A DNA stretch of 64,000 nucleotides from JANOBD01 sp031411495. GTDB lineage: Bacteria > Planctomycetota > Phycisphaerae > Tepidisphaerales > Tepidisphaeraceae. The stretch is from NCBI GenBank assembly GCA_031411495.1, contig JANOBD010000148.1, forward strand, positions 139,195 to 203,194, read 5' to 3'. Shown piece by piece: positions 34,301-43,586 of the stretch. The notes below the pieces were generated by a model. The model made no database searches. It saw only the letters and a list, made by a program, of their open reading frames with translations, and was not told the DNA's origin. The position numbers and the translations under genes were made by a program. The number at the start of each line of letters is the position of its first letter. Within the stretch, counting starts at the first letter, position 1.

Positions 34301-34328
34301 TGTTCGAGTTGTGTTCGATTTTGTTCAT
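34301..34328. promoter_or_regulatory. Candidate DeoR-family operator, three TGTTCGA-type repeats
   Basis: TGTTCGA occurs at 34301-34307 and 34312-34318, and TGTTCAT at 34322-34328, spaced 11 and 10 bp, so all three fall on the same face of the helix. DeoR-family proteins such as GlpR bind sites containing TTCG half-sites. It sits between the divergent regulator and ceramidase-like genes. Confidence 0.55.
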
Positions 34329-34345
34329 TGTAAACTCATTCGATC

Positions 34346-35695
34346 ATGACGCAAGCAGGAAGCACGAATTCTGAGAGCCCATCGTTGGTGGCCGGTGGCG
34401 CGGTACGCGACATCACCCCGCCCGTTCCTTCGTTCTTGTATGGGTATCCCAGTGTGTCGCGCCACAGCACCGGCGTGCACGATCCGCTCGAATGCAACGC
34501 CTTGTGGATTGAATCAGGCGGCAACGCGACGCTGCTTCTGGCCAATGATCTGATCTACGTCGGCCGGGCACTGGTGGCGCGCGTGCGCGAGCGAATCTGT
34601 GCGAAGCTGCCGATCAACAAGGATGGCATCCTCATCAGCGCGACCCATACGCACTCGGGCCCGGTGGTGGTGAAGTGCGTGGCGGACGATCGCAATCGAG
34701 CAGTCCCGGAGCCGGATGCCGAATACCTCGGCGACGTGGAGGACGCGATGGTCGCTGCGGCGACCGAGGCCTATGCGAGCCGCGTTCCCGCCGAAGCGGG
34801 TTGGACGCTCGCGGCCGCGCCCGGAATCGGAACCAACCGTCATCACATCGATGGCCCTTCGGATCTGGAGGTTCCAATCCTCGCGATTCGCGGCGCGGCA
34901 CATCGGCGCCTGATCGGGCTGTCGTTGATTGCCACGATGCATCCCACGGTACTGCATGAAGATTCGCTCCTGGTCAGCGGCGACTTCCTCGGCATCGCGC
35001 GACAGCAGATTCGGGAGCGCCTCGGCGCCTCTCTGCCCGTCCTGGTTCACGTCGGCGCTTGTGGCGACCAGAGCCCGAGGCATGTCGTACGCGCCAACAC
35101 CTTTGCGGAGGCCGAACGGATCGCGACCTGTCTGAGCGCGCCGGTGTGCGAGGCGACAGATCGAGTCGAGTGGAGCAGCACACCGCGCATCGCCACGGCG
35201 AGCGATGTCGTGGAGTTGAAGATTCGCGACCTGCCGAGTGTCGCTTCGGCCACGGCATTGCTGGAGGAGGCGACAAACGTGCTGAACCAACGATCGGCCG
35301 ACGGTGCCGATCGCGCGAGCGTCCGCACCTCCGAGTGCGATGTGTTCGGTGCTCAATCGACACTGCAACTCGCCAAGCTCGATGCGGCCGGGGAGCTTCG
35401 CCGGCGTGTCGAGGATAGTCGGCTGGCAGAAGTGATGGTGATGCGCATCGGATCGCGTCGAATCATCGCCTGGCCCGGCGAATGGTTTGTCGAATTTCAG
35501 AAAGCCATCCGATCGCGGTTTCCGGACTGCCACATCATCACGATGGCCAACGGCGAGTTGCAGGGCTACGTGGTCACGGAAGAGGCCGCGCGCAAGCGAT
35601 GGTACGAGGCCGGCAACGCCGTGTTCGATTCGCCGTCGACCCGCGACGCGGTACTTGCTTTGACTGAATCATTGCTCCACCGCGGGGTACCATGA
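34346..35695 (+). CDS. Neutral/alkaline ceramidase-like hydrolase
   Basis: This 449-aa protein resembles the N-terminal catalytic domain of neutral ceramidases, zinc amidases that cut the N-acyl bond. Early segments GAVRDITPPVPSFLYGYP and DLIYVGRALVARVRERI are followed by SATHTHSGPVV, the conserved metal-His motif, and ATMHPTVLHEDSLLVSGDFL, the second His region. It lacks a signal peptide, unlike secreted ceramidases. It overlaps the kinase gene by 4 bp (ATGA). In this setting it may hydrolyse an N-acylated sugar or amino-alcohol rather than ceramide; that is inference. Confidence 0.8.
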   Translation: MTQAGSTNSESPSLVAGGAVRDITPPVPSFLYGYPSVSRHSTGVHDPLECNALWIESGGNATLLLANDLIYVGRALVARVRERICAKLPINKDGILISATHTHSGPVVVKCVADDRNRAVPEPDAEYLGDVEDAMVAAATEAYASRVPAEAGWTLAAAPGIGTNRHHIDGPSDLEVPILAIRGAAHRRLIGLSLIATMHPTVLHEDSLLVSGDFLGIARQQIRERLGASLPVLVHVGACGDQSPRHVVRANTFAEAERIATCLSAPVCEATDRVEWSSTPRIATASDVVELKIRDLPSVASATALLEEATNVLNQRSADGADRASVRTSECDVFGAQSTLQLAKLDAAGELRRRVEDSRLAEVMVMRIGSRRIIAWPGEWFVEFQKAIRSRFPDCHIITMANGELQGYVVTEEAARKRWYEAGNAVFDSPSTRDAVLALTESLLHRGVP

Positions 35696-37035
35696 ACACG
35701 GCGGCTCACATCCTCGCGATCGATCTCGGCACGACCAACTTCAAGGCCGCGCTCTTTGACGAACGCGGCCGGCTTCTTGCGCTCTCCCGCGCGGCGTCGC
35801 CCGTTGTCGCATCAAACGGAAGGGCGGAAATGCCAGTTGACGCCTTTCACGCTGCGCTGGTCGACCTGATCGCCGACCTTTCGAACCGCGCCGAGCTTGC
35901 GAGCGTCCGGGGAATCTCCTTCTCTTCGCAGGCGAACAGCTTCGCACTGTTTGACGGCGCGAACCGGCCGATCACGCCGATCATTCTCTGGACGGACGAT
36001 CGCGCCCGCGGCGGCGATGAGCCGCTCAATCGCATCGCCGATCTTCATGTCACCAGCGGCGTGCCGCATGTCGATCACGAGTTCGCGCAGGCCAAGCTCC
36101 GCTGGATCGCGGCACATGATCCGGCGACGGCGCAGCGCGCGCGAAAGATTTCGTTCATCAGCGACCTGCTGGTGGAGTGGATGACTGGCAGGCACGCCTC
36201 TGAACTGGGCCTTGCCTGTCTCACCGCGCTCGCGACGCACACGGAAAGTCGCTGGGATCCTGCCCGACTCGGGCTTCTCGGCTTGCCGTCGATGCAATGG
36301 CCATCGCTTGTTCGGCCGGCGACAGATGTGGGGCCGATCTTGCCGGATGTCGCGGATCGCCTGCGCCTCCCGCGGTCCGCCCGGCTCTTCATGGGTTGCC
36401 TCGACCAATACGCGGGCGCGATCGGCACCGGCGCCGTCCTGCCAGGCAGCGTTTGCGAAACCACCGGCACTGTGCTGGCGGCTGTCGCGTGCAGACATTC
36501 TGGAACGCCCCCTCCCGGGCCAAGCGTCTATGTCGGTCCCTCGTTCGCGACAGATCGTGTCTTTCACATGACCTTTTCGTCGACATCGGCGAACCTGCTG
36601 GAATGGTATCGAACGAAGTTTGCAGCCTCAGCGTCGTTCGACGAACTGATTCGGCTTGCCGCGAGCGAGCCCGGCTGTGCGAAGCTCGGCGCAATTCGAT
36701 CATCCGTCGGCGACGCATTCGATGAAGATGTTCTCCGACACCGGCCGGGGGAAATCGTGAACGGAATCATGCACCGCGTGTGCGAGGAACTGGGCCGGCT
36801 TCTTGAGGAACTGAAGGTGACCGGGAGCCCCGTTCGTTCCGCGGGCGGCGGCGCTCGAAGCGACGCGTGGCTGCAGATGAAGGCCGATCACTTGGGCGTA
36901 CCGATCCAAGCCGCATCAACCGAAGAACCGACGTGCCGTGGCGCGGCGATGCTGGCGGCGAATGGATTGGGAATCGGCTCGATCGATGAACTGTCCGCGA
37001 CATGGTGCCCGTCGCGCGCGACCTTCCTGAAGTGA
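35692..37035 (+). CDS. FGGY-family carbohydrate kinase
   Basis: This 447-aa kinase has the N-terminal phosphate-1 motif (AIDLGTTNFKAALFDERG, residues 9-26), with SFSSQANSFALFD and the Asp-containing LWTDDRAR. The second actin-like domain has MGCLDQYAGAIGTGAVLPG and the C-terminal FGGY-type motif SAGGGARSDAWLQMKADHLG, ending EEPTCRGAAMLA. The family phosphorylates sugars and polyols such as xylulose, ribulose, glycerol and gluconate. The substrate here is unknown but is likely a precursor of the NagA/NagB-like steps. It is coupled to the ceramidase-like gene and probably controlled by the divergent DeoR protein. Confidence 0.9.
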   Translation: MNTAAHILAIDLGTTNFKAALFDERGRLLALSRAASPVVASNGRAEMPVDAFHAALVDLIADLSNRAELASVRGISFSSQANSFALFDGANRPITPIILWTDDRARGGDEPLNRIADLHVTSGVPHVDHEFAQAKLRWIAAHDPATAQRARKISFISDLLVEWMTGRHASELGLACLTALATHTESRWDPARLGLLGLPSMQWPSLVRPATDVGPILPDVADRLRLPRSARLFMGCLDQYAGAIGTGAVLPGSVCETTGTVLAAVACRHSGTPPPGPSVYVGPSFATDRVFHMTFSSTSANLLEWYRTKFAASASFDELIRLAASEPGCAKLGAIRSSVGDAFDEDVLRHRPGEIVNGIMHRVCEELGRLLEELKVTGSPVRSAGGGARSDAWLQMKADHLGVPIQAASTEEPTCRGAAMLAANGLGIGSIDELSATWCPSRATFLK

Positions 37036-37138
37036 AGGGCATCGGATGCGTCAGTAGAGAGACCGACCCCGGACTACAGTCGTGCAGCCAAAGGCATCTG
37101 TCGATTCGTCATTTGGCGAAGAGCCCGTGCTTTCGAAG

Positions 37139-37212
37139 CGTTCCCGGCGGGGCTCGAACCTGCAACCTTCGGCTTCGGAGGCCAACGCTCTATCCAATTG
37201 AGCTACGGGAAC
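37139..37212 (-). tRNA. tRNA-Arg(CCG)
   Basis: This 74-nt tRNA has acceptor stem GTTCCCG/CGGGAAC with discriminator G. The D arm is GCTCAATTGGATAGAGC. The anticodon stem TTGGC/GCCGA encloses CTCCGAA (anticodon CCG, decoding CGG). In the T stem GCAGG/CCCGC an A-C mismatch interrupts the third pair. CCA is not encoded. It follows the FGGY kinase on the opposite strand. Confidence 0.93.
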
Positions 37213-37321
37213 GTTGCATCAAGACTATCGCGCTGCGACTCGGTCGGCAAGGTGCATCGATCCACGCGAGTTCTTGCCCTAACTGTGATCGATCCGCATC
37301 CGACTTTCCGCATTGCAATCG

Positions 37322-40300
37322 TTACGGGATCACCGCTTCGAGTGCGTTGGTCGGCAGCGAGTTGCCCCCGCCGCCGAGCGCGACGATTCGGTACTCGTAC
37401 ACGACGCCGGCGATGGTGCTCGAATCGAAATACGCCTGCATACCCGGGCCGACGCTGGCGAGGTCTTCCCAGATCCAGCCGCGGTAGCGGCGCTGGATGC
37501 GGAAGCCGGTTTCGTTGGTCGAGTTGTCGGTCCATCGCAAAGAGACCGACTTGTTTGCGTTCACGGTGAGCCCGAAATTGCCCGGCGTGTTGGGCACGCC
37601 GGTCCCGCCGGGCGTGGTGACGACGGCGGTATTGGTCGGCGCCGAATCGATGCCGGCATTTGTTGCGATGACCTGGTACTCGTAGGTCGTCGCGGCGACG
37701 ACCGTCGTATCGGCGAAGACCCGTGCATTAGCGGCCGTCGTCGCGATCCGTGCAAATGTTGCGCCGACGATTCGGCGCTCGACATAAAATCCGGTTTCGT
37801 TCGAGCTGTTATCGCTCCAGGCGAGATCGACGCGCGTTCCGCTGGGCGCGGTCGCGGTGAGCGCCGAGGGCGGCGTCGGCGCCTGCAGGCCAATGTTGGC
37901 GGTGTTGACCGTCACCGGGTCACTCCACGCGCTGGTGCCGACCGCGTTCTTGGCGGCGACGTGATACTCGTACACCACGTTGCCGATCGCCGTCGTATCC
38001 AGGAACGTCACGGCATTCGCGCCCAGAGCGGGCAAGTCTTCCCACACCCAGCCGGCGAAGCGGCGCTGGATCACATAAGACGTTTCGTTGCTCGCGTTGT
38101 CCGTCCAATTGAGCCGCACTTGCGGGCCCGCCAGAACGGTGGATGAAAGCGCGGTCGGCGCGGCGGGGAGCGTGGACGTTCCCGTCGTCGTGGCGATTGC
38201 AATGTTCGAATAGCTCGATGCGCCGGCCGAGTTGGACGCGTAGGCCCGATAGTGATATTCGGTGCCTGCGCCGAGTCCGTCATCAACGTAGCTCGTCGTG
38301 TTCGCGCCGCGCAGGCCGATCTGCGACCACGTCCCGGCCGAGCCGAGGCGGCGCTCGATGGCGAACTGCGTTTCGTTGTTCGAATTGTCGAGCCAGGTGA
38401 GTGAGATTTGCGAAGTGCTGAGCGCGACTCCAGCGAGCCCGCTCGGAGCGGTCGGCGGAGTTGTGTAGGTGGCCGAGTAGGTCGGGTTCGTCAGCGGGGC
38501 GATGATCGCCTGGCTGGCGTTGCCGCCCTGGCTCCAACTGACAAAGCCGTAATTGGTCGAGCCGATCGTCTGTGGCGAGATCGCGGCGACCGCGCTCGTG
38601 GAGTTCGTGATGACCGTTCGTGAGAACGGCGTGACATATTCGGTGCCGTTGAAAGCGATGCGCATTCCGCTCGGCGACGAGGTGAAGTTGATCGTTGTCG
38701 TGCGCGGGTCGACGCGCAGCGACTGCGTCGTAGAGCGGCCCTGCGAGTCGGTCGCGGTCAGACGGATCATGAGCCAGCTCGGGTACTCGTGATCTGGCGC
38801 GACGAAGCTGCCGCTGGCGACGCCTGCCACGTTGGTGATGACGTGCTCGTGGGTGTTTGTCGGGTCGATCTCATTGCCGTGAACCAAAACGAGTTGCCAA
38901 CTGAGTGACGCGGCGCCGAGCGCGCCATCTTCCGGATCGGTAGCGCTGCCGGAGAAGTTGATCGTATCACCCACTTTCCAGCCGAGCGAAGCGCCGGGTG
39001 AACTGATGGTCGGCACCGGCGGCTGGTTGTTGTTGGCGGCGACCGAGAAGAGCGCGTTGGTCGGCACCGTCGTCATCGCGCCGCCGGGCCGCTGCCATTC
39101 CAGTTTCATCTGAGCGTCGCCGGTATTCTCGTAGTGGTCGAGGCGGATGTCGTAGAGCTGGCCGGCGGTGAGGTTGATCGTTCCCGTCCACGCGGTGGCG
39201 GACTGGTCGACGAAGTGGTCGATGATGAGCTGGTTGTTCACCCAGAGCCGCGTGCCGTCATCGCTGGTGGTGCGGAAGGTGTAGCTGCCGGACTCGATCG
39301 CCTGGATCTTGCCGAGCCAGCGGGCGCTGAATGTGTCGGGCGCGATGGCCGTGTCCGGCGAGCCGCTGCCCCAGTTGAAGTCGATCACCGGATCGACGCG
39401 GGTGATTGTCGTGCCGGTGAAGTCCATGTTGTTGTAGTACGTCGCGGCGAGACCGTCGCCGGCGTAGAACTTGATCTCCGCCACGTCGCCGAAACTGCCG
39501 GCCGGGCTTAGGTAGCGCACGTAGCGGAAGTTCTGCCCGCCCGCGTTGACGTTCACCGTCGTATAAGTACCGGTCGGCGGAGCCGAGGAGATGGTGGCGA
39601 GATTCACCACGCCGCTGGCGAAGGTGGGATCGTTTGAGCCTTGGAGGATGCCGCCGACCATGCGGGAGGCGTATCCGGTGCGCGGCGAAAACTTGATGGT
39701 GCGCACCCAGCGGGCGGTGCCGAGATCGAGGCCGGCCCAGTTGTCATTCGCGCTCGGTCCGTCGAAGAAAGTGGTGAGATCGTTGTCGAACGCCTTATCC
39801 CGCGTGGTGCCGGAGTTGTTAAACGAGCCGGCCGTGCCGATGACGGTGCCCGCGAGCGCGCCGTCGTTGGCTGAACTGTCGGCGAAGACGAACTTGCCGA
39901 TACGGCCGCCGGTGAGGTCGGCATAGTAGAGCGCGCCGTCGGGCCCGACGACCAGATCGACCGCGCCCGCGCCGAGCGCGCGGAACACCTGCCGCGTGGC
40001 CGGGTTCGGCAGGCCGTCAACGCCTCGGTACATCACGTAGACCTGCCTGCGGGCGTAGTCGGTGAAGAACATCGCGCCGGTGTAGGCGGCCGGGAAGGCG
40101 GACGCGTTGTAGAACGCGATGCCGGTGGGCGTGCTTCCGCCGGTCGGTTCGCCGGATCCTGGAACGACTTGTTCGCTGTGTGCATAGTAGAAGTACGGCG
40201 CAGTGACGGCGCTGGAGCCCTGGGCGTACAGATTCTCCAGGATTGGCAGGTTCAGGCCGTCGTAGCCGGGTTGACGACCCGCGCCTTCGTACGCGGGCCA

Positions 40301-41575
40301 GCCGAAGTTCTCGCCGACCGTGTCGGATGAGTTCGTGATGCGATTGATTTCTTCGTAGGTGTTCCAGCCGGTCTCGGCGATCCAGATTTCGCTCGTGCCG
40401 GGGCGGAACGTAAAGCGGAACGGATTGCGCAGGCCGTGGGCGATGATCCGCTTGGCGTTAGCGTCCGAGATCGAGGCGAATGGATTGTTCGGCGCGGCCG
40501 CGCCGGTGTTCGGATCGATGCGGATGACCGAGCCGTCGAGCGATTGCGCATCGCCGTTGGTGCGGATGTCCTGCGAGCGGGTCGCGCCGCCTTCGTTCGC
40601 CGGATCGCCGAACCCGTTAGGGAACTGTCCGTAGTCGGTGGTGTTAAAGCTCGCGCCGTCGCCGCCGGAGCCATAAAGATAGCCGTCCGGGCCGAAGTTG
40701 AGATCGCCGATGCTGTGGCTGGGGAACTGCTGTTGCCAATCGTTGACGAGGACGAGTTCCGAGCCGGTCATGGAATTGCCGCTGGCGGTGAGTCGCGCGA
40801 GCCGGCCACTGACGGTGGTAGAGCCGTCGTTCGCGCCGGGGTCGTCATCCGTGTTGGCGGTTCCCCATTTGGGCGCCGTGCCGTTCACGTCGCCGTCGTA
40901 GGTGTAGAGGACGTAGATGTAAGGCCGGCCCGCGGTGAATTGTGGATCGAGCGTCATGCCGAGCAGGCCGCGATCCCAGAAGTTGTGCACCTTGGTGCGG
41001 AAGTCGGCGAAGATGTCGGGCGTGGAGTCGGTGAGGCTGTCGAAGACCTTGATGACGCCGCGCTTCTCGGCGACGAAGACGCGGCCATCTGCCGCGAACT
41101 CGACGGCGGTGGGATTGATCAGGCCAGAGTACGCGGTCGCTTCGCTGAAGACGGGCGCGCCCGTGGTGAAGCGCGCGAAGTAGTCGGCCGAGAGCGCGGA
41201 AGCATCCGACCCTCGAACCCCGCTCGATCCGCCGACGATGCGCAGGTTGAAGTACGTGTTGGTGCTGGCGAGATTGGCTGTCGGGTCGATCGTGAGCACG
41301 CGCGAAGTGGCGTTGTAGCTCAGCGCGGTCGCCAGCGTGTTGCCGCTGAAGTCCGAGAGGATGACGGTCGAGCTGTTAAGCGTCGTCGCGTCCATCGCGC
41401 TGCCGAACGTCACGCTCAGATTCGCGCTGGTCGAGACATTCTGTTGGCCGTTGAACGGCACTGTGGAGGCGAGCGATGCGAGAAGGACGCGAGATTCGAG
41501 ATTCTCGATGCGATAGCAGCGAGAATCGAAAACCGAACCACGTGCCAAACGACTGAGTAACGACCTGCGATTCAT
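37322..41575 (-). CDS. Giant exported glucose/sorbosone-dehydrogenase-like protein with PA14 and fibronectin III domains
   Basis: This protein of about 1,417 aa has the N-terminal planctomycete targeting motif RIENLESRVLLAS (around 20-35). A bacterial Ig-like domain follows (FNGQQNVSTSANLSVTFGSA). A six-bladed PQQ-GDH-type propeller spans about 150-560, with VEFAADGRVFVAEKRG, FWDRGLLGMTLDPQF, SHSIGDLNFGPDGYLYGSGG and RIIAHGLRNPFRFTFRP. Next are a discoidin/F5-8-like domain (about 580-715), a PA14 domain (GLAATYYNNMDFTGTTI, SDDGTRLWVNNQLI) and four tandem fibronectin III repeats (WTDNSTNETGFRIQRRYRGW type). It probably oxidises a sugar on the cell surface and binds glycans; that is inference. 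ATG 41575 is preferred over the nearby GTG 41581. Confidence 0.82.
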   Translation of the reverse strand: MNRRSLLSRLARGSVFDSRCYRIENLESRVLLASLASTVPFNGQQNVSTSANLSVTFGSAMDATTLNSSTVILSDFSGNTLATALSYNATSRVLTIDPTANLASTNTYFNLRIVGGSSGVRGSDASALSADYFARFTTGAPVFSEATAYSGLINPTAVEFAADGRVFVAEKRGVIKVFDSLTDSTPDIFADFRTKVHNFWDRGLLGMTLDPQFTAGRPYIYVLYTYDGDVNGTAPKWGTANTDDDPGANDGSTTVSGRLARLTASGNSMTGSELVLVNDWQQQFPSHSIGDLNFGPDGYLYGSGGDGASFNTTDYGQFPNGFGDPANEGGATRSQDIRTNGDAQSLDGSVIRIDPNTGAAAPNNPFASISDANAKRIIAHGLRNPFRFTFRPGTSEIWIAETGWNTYEEINRITNSSDTVGENFGWPAYEGAGRQPGYDGLNLPILENLYAQGSSAVTAPYFYYAHSEQVVPGSGEPTGGSTPTGIAFYNASAFPAAYTGAMFFTDYARRQVYVMYRGVDGLPNPATRQVFRALGAGAVDLVVGPDGALYYADLTGGRIGKFVFADSSANDGALAGTVIGTAGSFNNSGTTRDKAFDNDLTTFFDGPSANDNWAGLDLGTARWVRTIKFSPRTGYASRMVGGILQGSNDPTFASGVVNLATISSAPPTGTYTTVNVNAGGQNFRYVRYLSPAGSFGDVAEIKFYAGDGLAATYYNNMDFTGTTITRVDPVIDFNWGSGSPDTAIAPDTFSARWLGKIQAIESGSYTFRTTSDDGTRLWVNNQLIIDHFVDQSATAWTGTINLTAGQLYDIRLDHYENTGDAQMKLEWQRPGGAMTTVPTNALFSVAANNNQPPVPTISSPGASLGWKVGDTINFSGSATDPEDGALGAASLSWQLVLVHGNEIDPTNTHEHVITNVAGVASGSFVAPDHEYPSWLMIRLTATDSQGRSTTQSLRVDPRTTTINFTSSPSGMRIAFNGTEYVTPFSRTVITNSTSAVAAISPQTIGSTNYGFVSWSQGGNASQAIIAPLTNPTYSATYTTPPTAPSGLAGVALSTSQISLTWLDNSNNETQFAIERRLGSAGTWSQIGLRGANTTSYVDDGLGAGTEYHYRAYASNSAGASSYSNIAIATTTGTSTLPAAPTALSSTVLAGPQVRLNWTDNASNETSYVIQRRFAGWVWEDLPALGANAVTFLDTTAIGNVVYEYHVAAKNAVGTSAWSDPVTVNTANIGLQAPTPPSALTATAPSGTRVDLAWSDNSSNETGFYVERRIVGATFARIATTAANARVFADTTVVAATTYEYQVIATNAGIDSAPTNTAVVTTPGGTGVPNTPGNFGLTVNANKSVSLRWTDNSTNETGFRIQRRYRGWIWEDLASVGPGMQAYFDSSTIAGVVYEYRIVALGGGGNSLPTNALEAVIP

Positions 41576-41890
41576 GCACACCGCCCGAAGAGTTGGAGAT
41601 GCGATAGTGTGTCTGATCGTTTCGTCGCGGCAACTCGTTCCGAGTTATAAGAAGCGGTTCGCAGGCCCGGACCGTTAAGCACGGCGCGATTTGCGGCCCG
41701 TTACCATCCATCCGAAGAAGGCGGAAAGTGCCCGCCAAGTTCGTCGCGAACGCAGCGAGCGGAGAAACCCAACATGGAAAGGGTATTTCGATTCCAGGGC
41801 GCGCATCAAACACCGCTGCCTCGCGAGAACGTCTCGCGAGGCAGCGTGTATGACACATCCGAGATTCGTTTGGGCAGATCAGCCGTTGGG
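41576..41890. other. Intergenic region with strong hairpin
   Basis: These 315 bases hold the hairpin terminator of the TadG-like gene (see next entry) and the promoter side of the giant dehydrogenase-like gene. No other gene-like signal was seen. Confidence 0.55.
41814..41846. terminator. Perfect 15-bp hairpin, probable terminator of the TadG-like gene
   Basis: CGCTGCCTCGCGAGA (41814-41828) and TCTCGCGAGGCAGCG (41832-41846) pair perfectly around ACG. On the minus strand the stem is followed by GTGTTTG, a weak T-tract, 45 bases after the TadG-like stop. Confidence 0.65.
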
Positions 41891-42985
41891 TCACTTCACA
41901 AGGATCACTCTCCCCGGACGCTTCACCTTGACGATGCGGTAGCCCGAGTTGTTGTTCCATTCGTAGAAGTCCCATGTCGCAAGGAAGAGCCGCGTTGCGC
42001 CCGGCGGGACGATGAACCGTTGCTTCGTTCCGCTCGACGTCACCCCGTCGCCGATGAAGAAGATCTGCTTGAGCTGCGGATTCAGTTGATCGAAGTTGCG
42101 GCCCGATTCGGTCGCGAAGCTTCGATTCGCGGGGGGCGTTGAAGTCGTGTTCGGCGCCGCGTCGCTGAGGAACAGCCCGACGAGCGCATTGATCGGCGCG
42201 GTCGTGTCGCTGATGCCGTTCTCGCTGCCATTGGTGTTTGAGCCGATGTCGGCGAGTTCGCCATCGGGCGAGAAGTCGGGCAGGCTTGGGTCATGGCGGA
42301 CGGTGCCGGCGATGCTGTCGAATTCCAGAACATCACCCGGGGTGACCGTCATCGGGACCACCGGAGGGCTCTGGCGCCGCGCCGCGAGGTCGGTGCTCGC
42401 GGCGTTGCCGGCGTAGTCGGGACTGTTGTGCGGGTTGTTGAGGCTCGCGACCGAGCCTGCAGGCATGCCGGCGAGGAACGGGTTCGCAGACCCCTCGATA
42501 CGGTGATCGACGTTGATGCCCGTCGAGAGAATGGCGATCGCCTCGGCGCGGACCTGGCAACCGCCGATGCCGAGCAGGCTGCCCCAGATCAGGCCGATCG
42601 ACTGCGGACCGGTGGCGGGGCGATTGAGCTGGACGCGCACCGCGTTGGCGATCTGGCCGGCGGGGATGGATGCGCTGAACGCGCGCGTTCCGGTATTCCA
42701 GTAGCCGACGGTGACCGCGATGCCGGAATCGGCCATCGGCGTGTTCAGGACGTTGTTCTTTTTCGCCCAGGCAAGCGCGTCCGCGCCTGCTTGAGCGTTG
42801 CTGACGTCAAGTGCGTTGGCGCCGGCACGGGCGGCGGCGTCGGCGGCGCGGCGCATCTCGGTCTTGGCGAGCTGCACTCGGCCGACGTCAACCGCGATCG
42901 ACGCCATGCCTATGAACGCGGTCAGTGAAACCGTTGCCCAGACGAGCGAGCAACCCCGTGTCCTGCGTTGTTTTCTTTGTGTCAT
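41891..42985 (-). CDS. TadG-like membrane/pilus-assembly protein
   Basis: This 364-aa protein has the TadE/TadG N-terminus: RRTRGCSLVWATVSL followed by a hydrophobic segment, then ASIAVDVGRVQLAKTEMRRA and ADAAARAGANAL, the hallmark Ala-rich region. The rest is a beta-rich extracytoplasmic part with ANAVRVQLNRPATGPQS and a C-terminal IVPPGATRLFLATWDF. ATG 42985 is taken as start rather than the GTG 15 bases upstream. In other bacteria TadG sits in Tad operons, but no tad genes are adjacent here, so its partners must be elsewhere. Confidence 0.8.
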   Translation of the reverse strand: MTQRKQRRTRGCSLVWATVSLTAFIGMASIAVDVGRVQLAKTEMRRAADAAARAGANALDVSNAQAGADALAWAKKNNVLNTPMADSGIAVTVGYWNTGTRAFSASIPAGQIANAVRVQLNRPATGPQSIGLIWGSLLGIGGCQVRAEAIAILSTGINVDHRIEGSANPFLAGMPAGSVASLNNPHNSPDYAGNAASTDLAARRQSPPVVPMTVTPGDVLEFDSIAGTVRHDPSLPDFSPDGELADIGSNTNGSENGISDTTAPINALVGLFLSDAAPNTTSTPPANRSFATESGRNFDQLNPQLKQIFFIGDGVTSSGTKQRFIVPPGATRLFLATWDFYEWNNNSGYRIVKVKRPGRVILVK

Positions 42986-43586
42986 GCACCAACCTGCCAC
43001 GCATTGGATATTTGCGCGTCAAATGCAAAAAGAATGTGATTGGCAATGCGCCTTTAACCGTCCGGCTATGCGGCCTATGCGTGAAGCAACGGACGACGTT
43101 TGCGTCAGGACCAGGTTTCACCCAGAAACAGGCTTGAATTGAGGGTCGGCGCGCCATGCAACGGCGGGCCGTTGAAACTGGGATCGATGTCGCCGCGGCG
43201 TTATCGGGCTGCGGGTATCAATCTTCAATTGATGGGACGATGGTGATGGAGAGCCCGAGCACGCTCGGCCTCGTCGACCCGGGCGACTGGGTTCACGGAT
43301 CCGAAAGGCACGCCCGGAGTGGCGCCGACGCCCAGCGCTTGACGCTTGCCTTCGACTCTCCTACAAATCCGCCACGGGCGATTTGAACGCAGCTTGCGGC
43401 CCGTTCCACGCTTCGAGTGGAACAAACGAGCTAAAGCGCGGGCAAGATCGTCTCTTCTCCCCGCATAACTCGTTTGGATTGACAAGCTTGGCAGGGGTGC
43501 AACTCGGTTGCACCATTTGCTTTCCCGTCGCTGTACCGTGGTGCACCAGAGTTGTACCCGCAGCAGCGGCTACAGGAACGATCGCC
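42986..43586. other. Long intergenic region upstream of moeB, with hairpins
   Basis: No convincing gene was seen in these 601 bases; an open frame leading into moeB from 43383 lacks coding signature. Two hairpins lie near moeB: GTTCCAC/GTGGAAC (43403-43423) and GGTGCAAC-TCG-GTTGCACC (43496-43514). They may form a leader structure. Confidence 0.55.

Noticed and set aside
43156..43386. Possible 76-aa gene upstream of moeB
   Set aside because: It has no ribosome site, no recognisable fold and unusual composition; the region looks intergenic.
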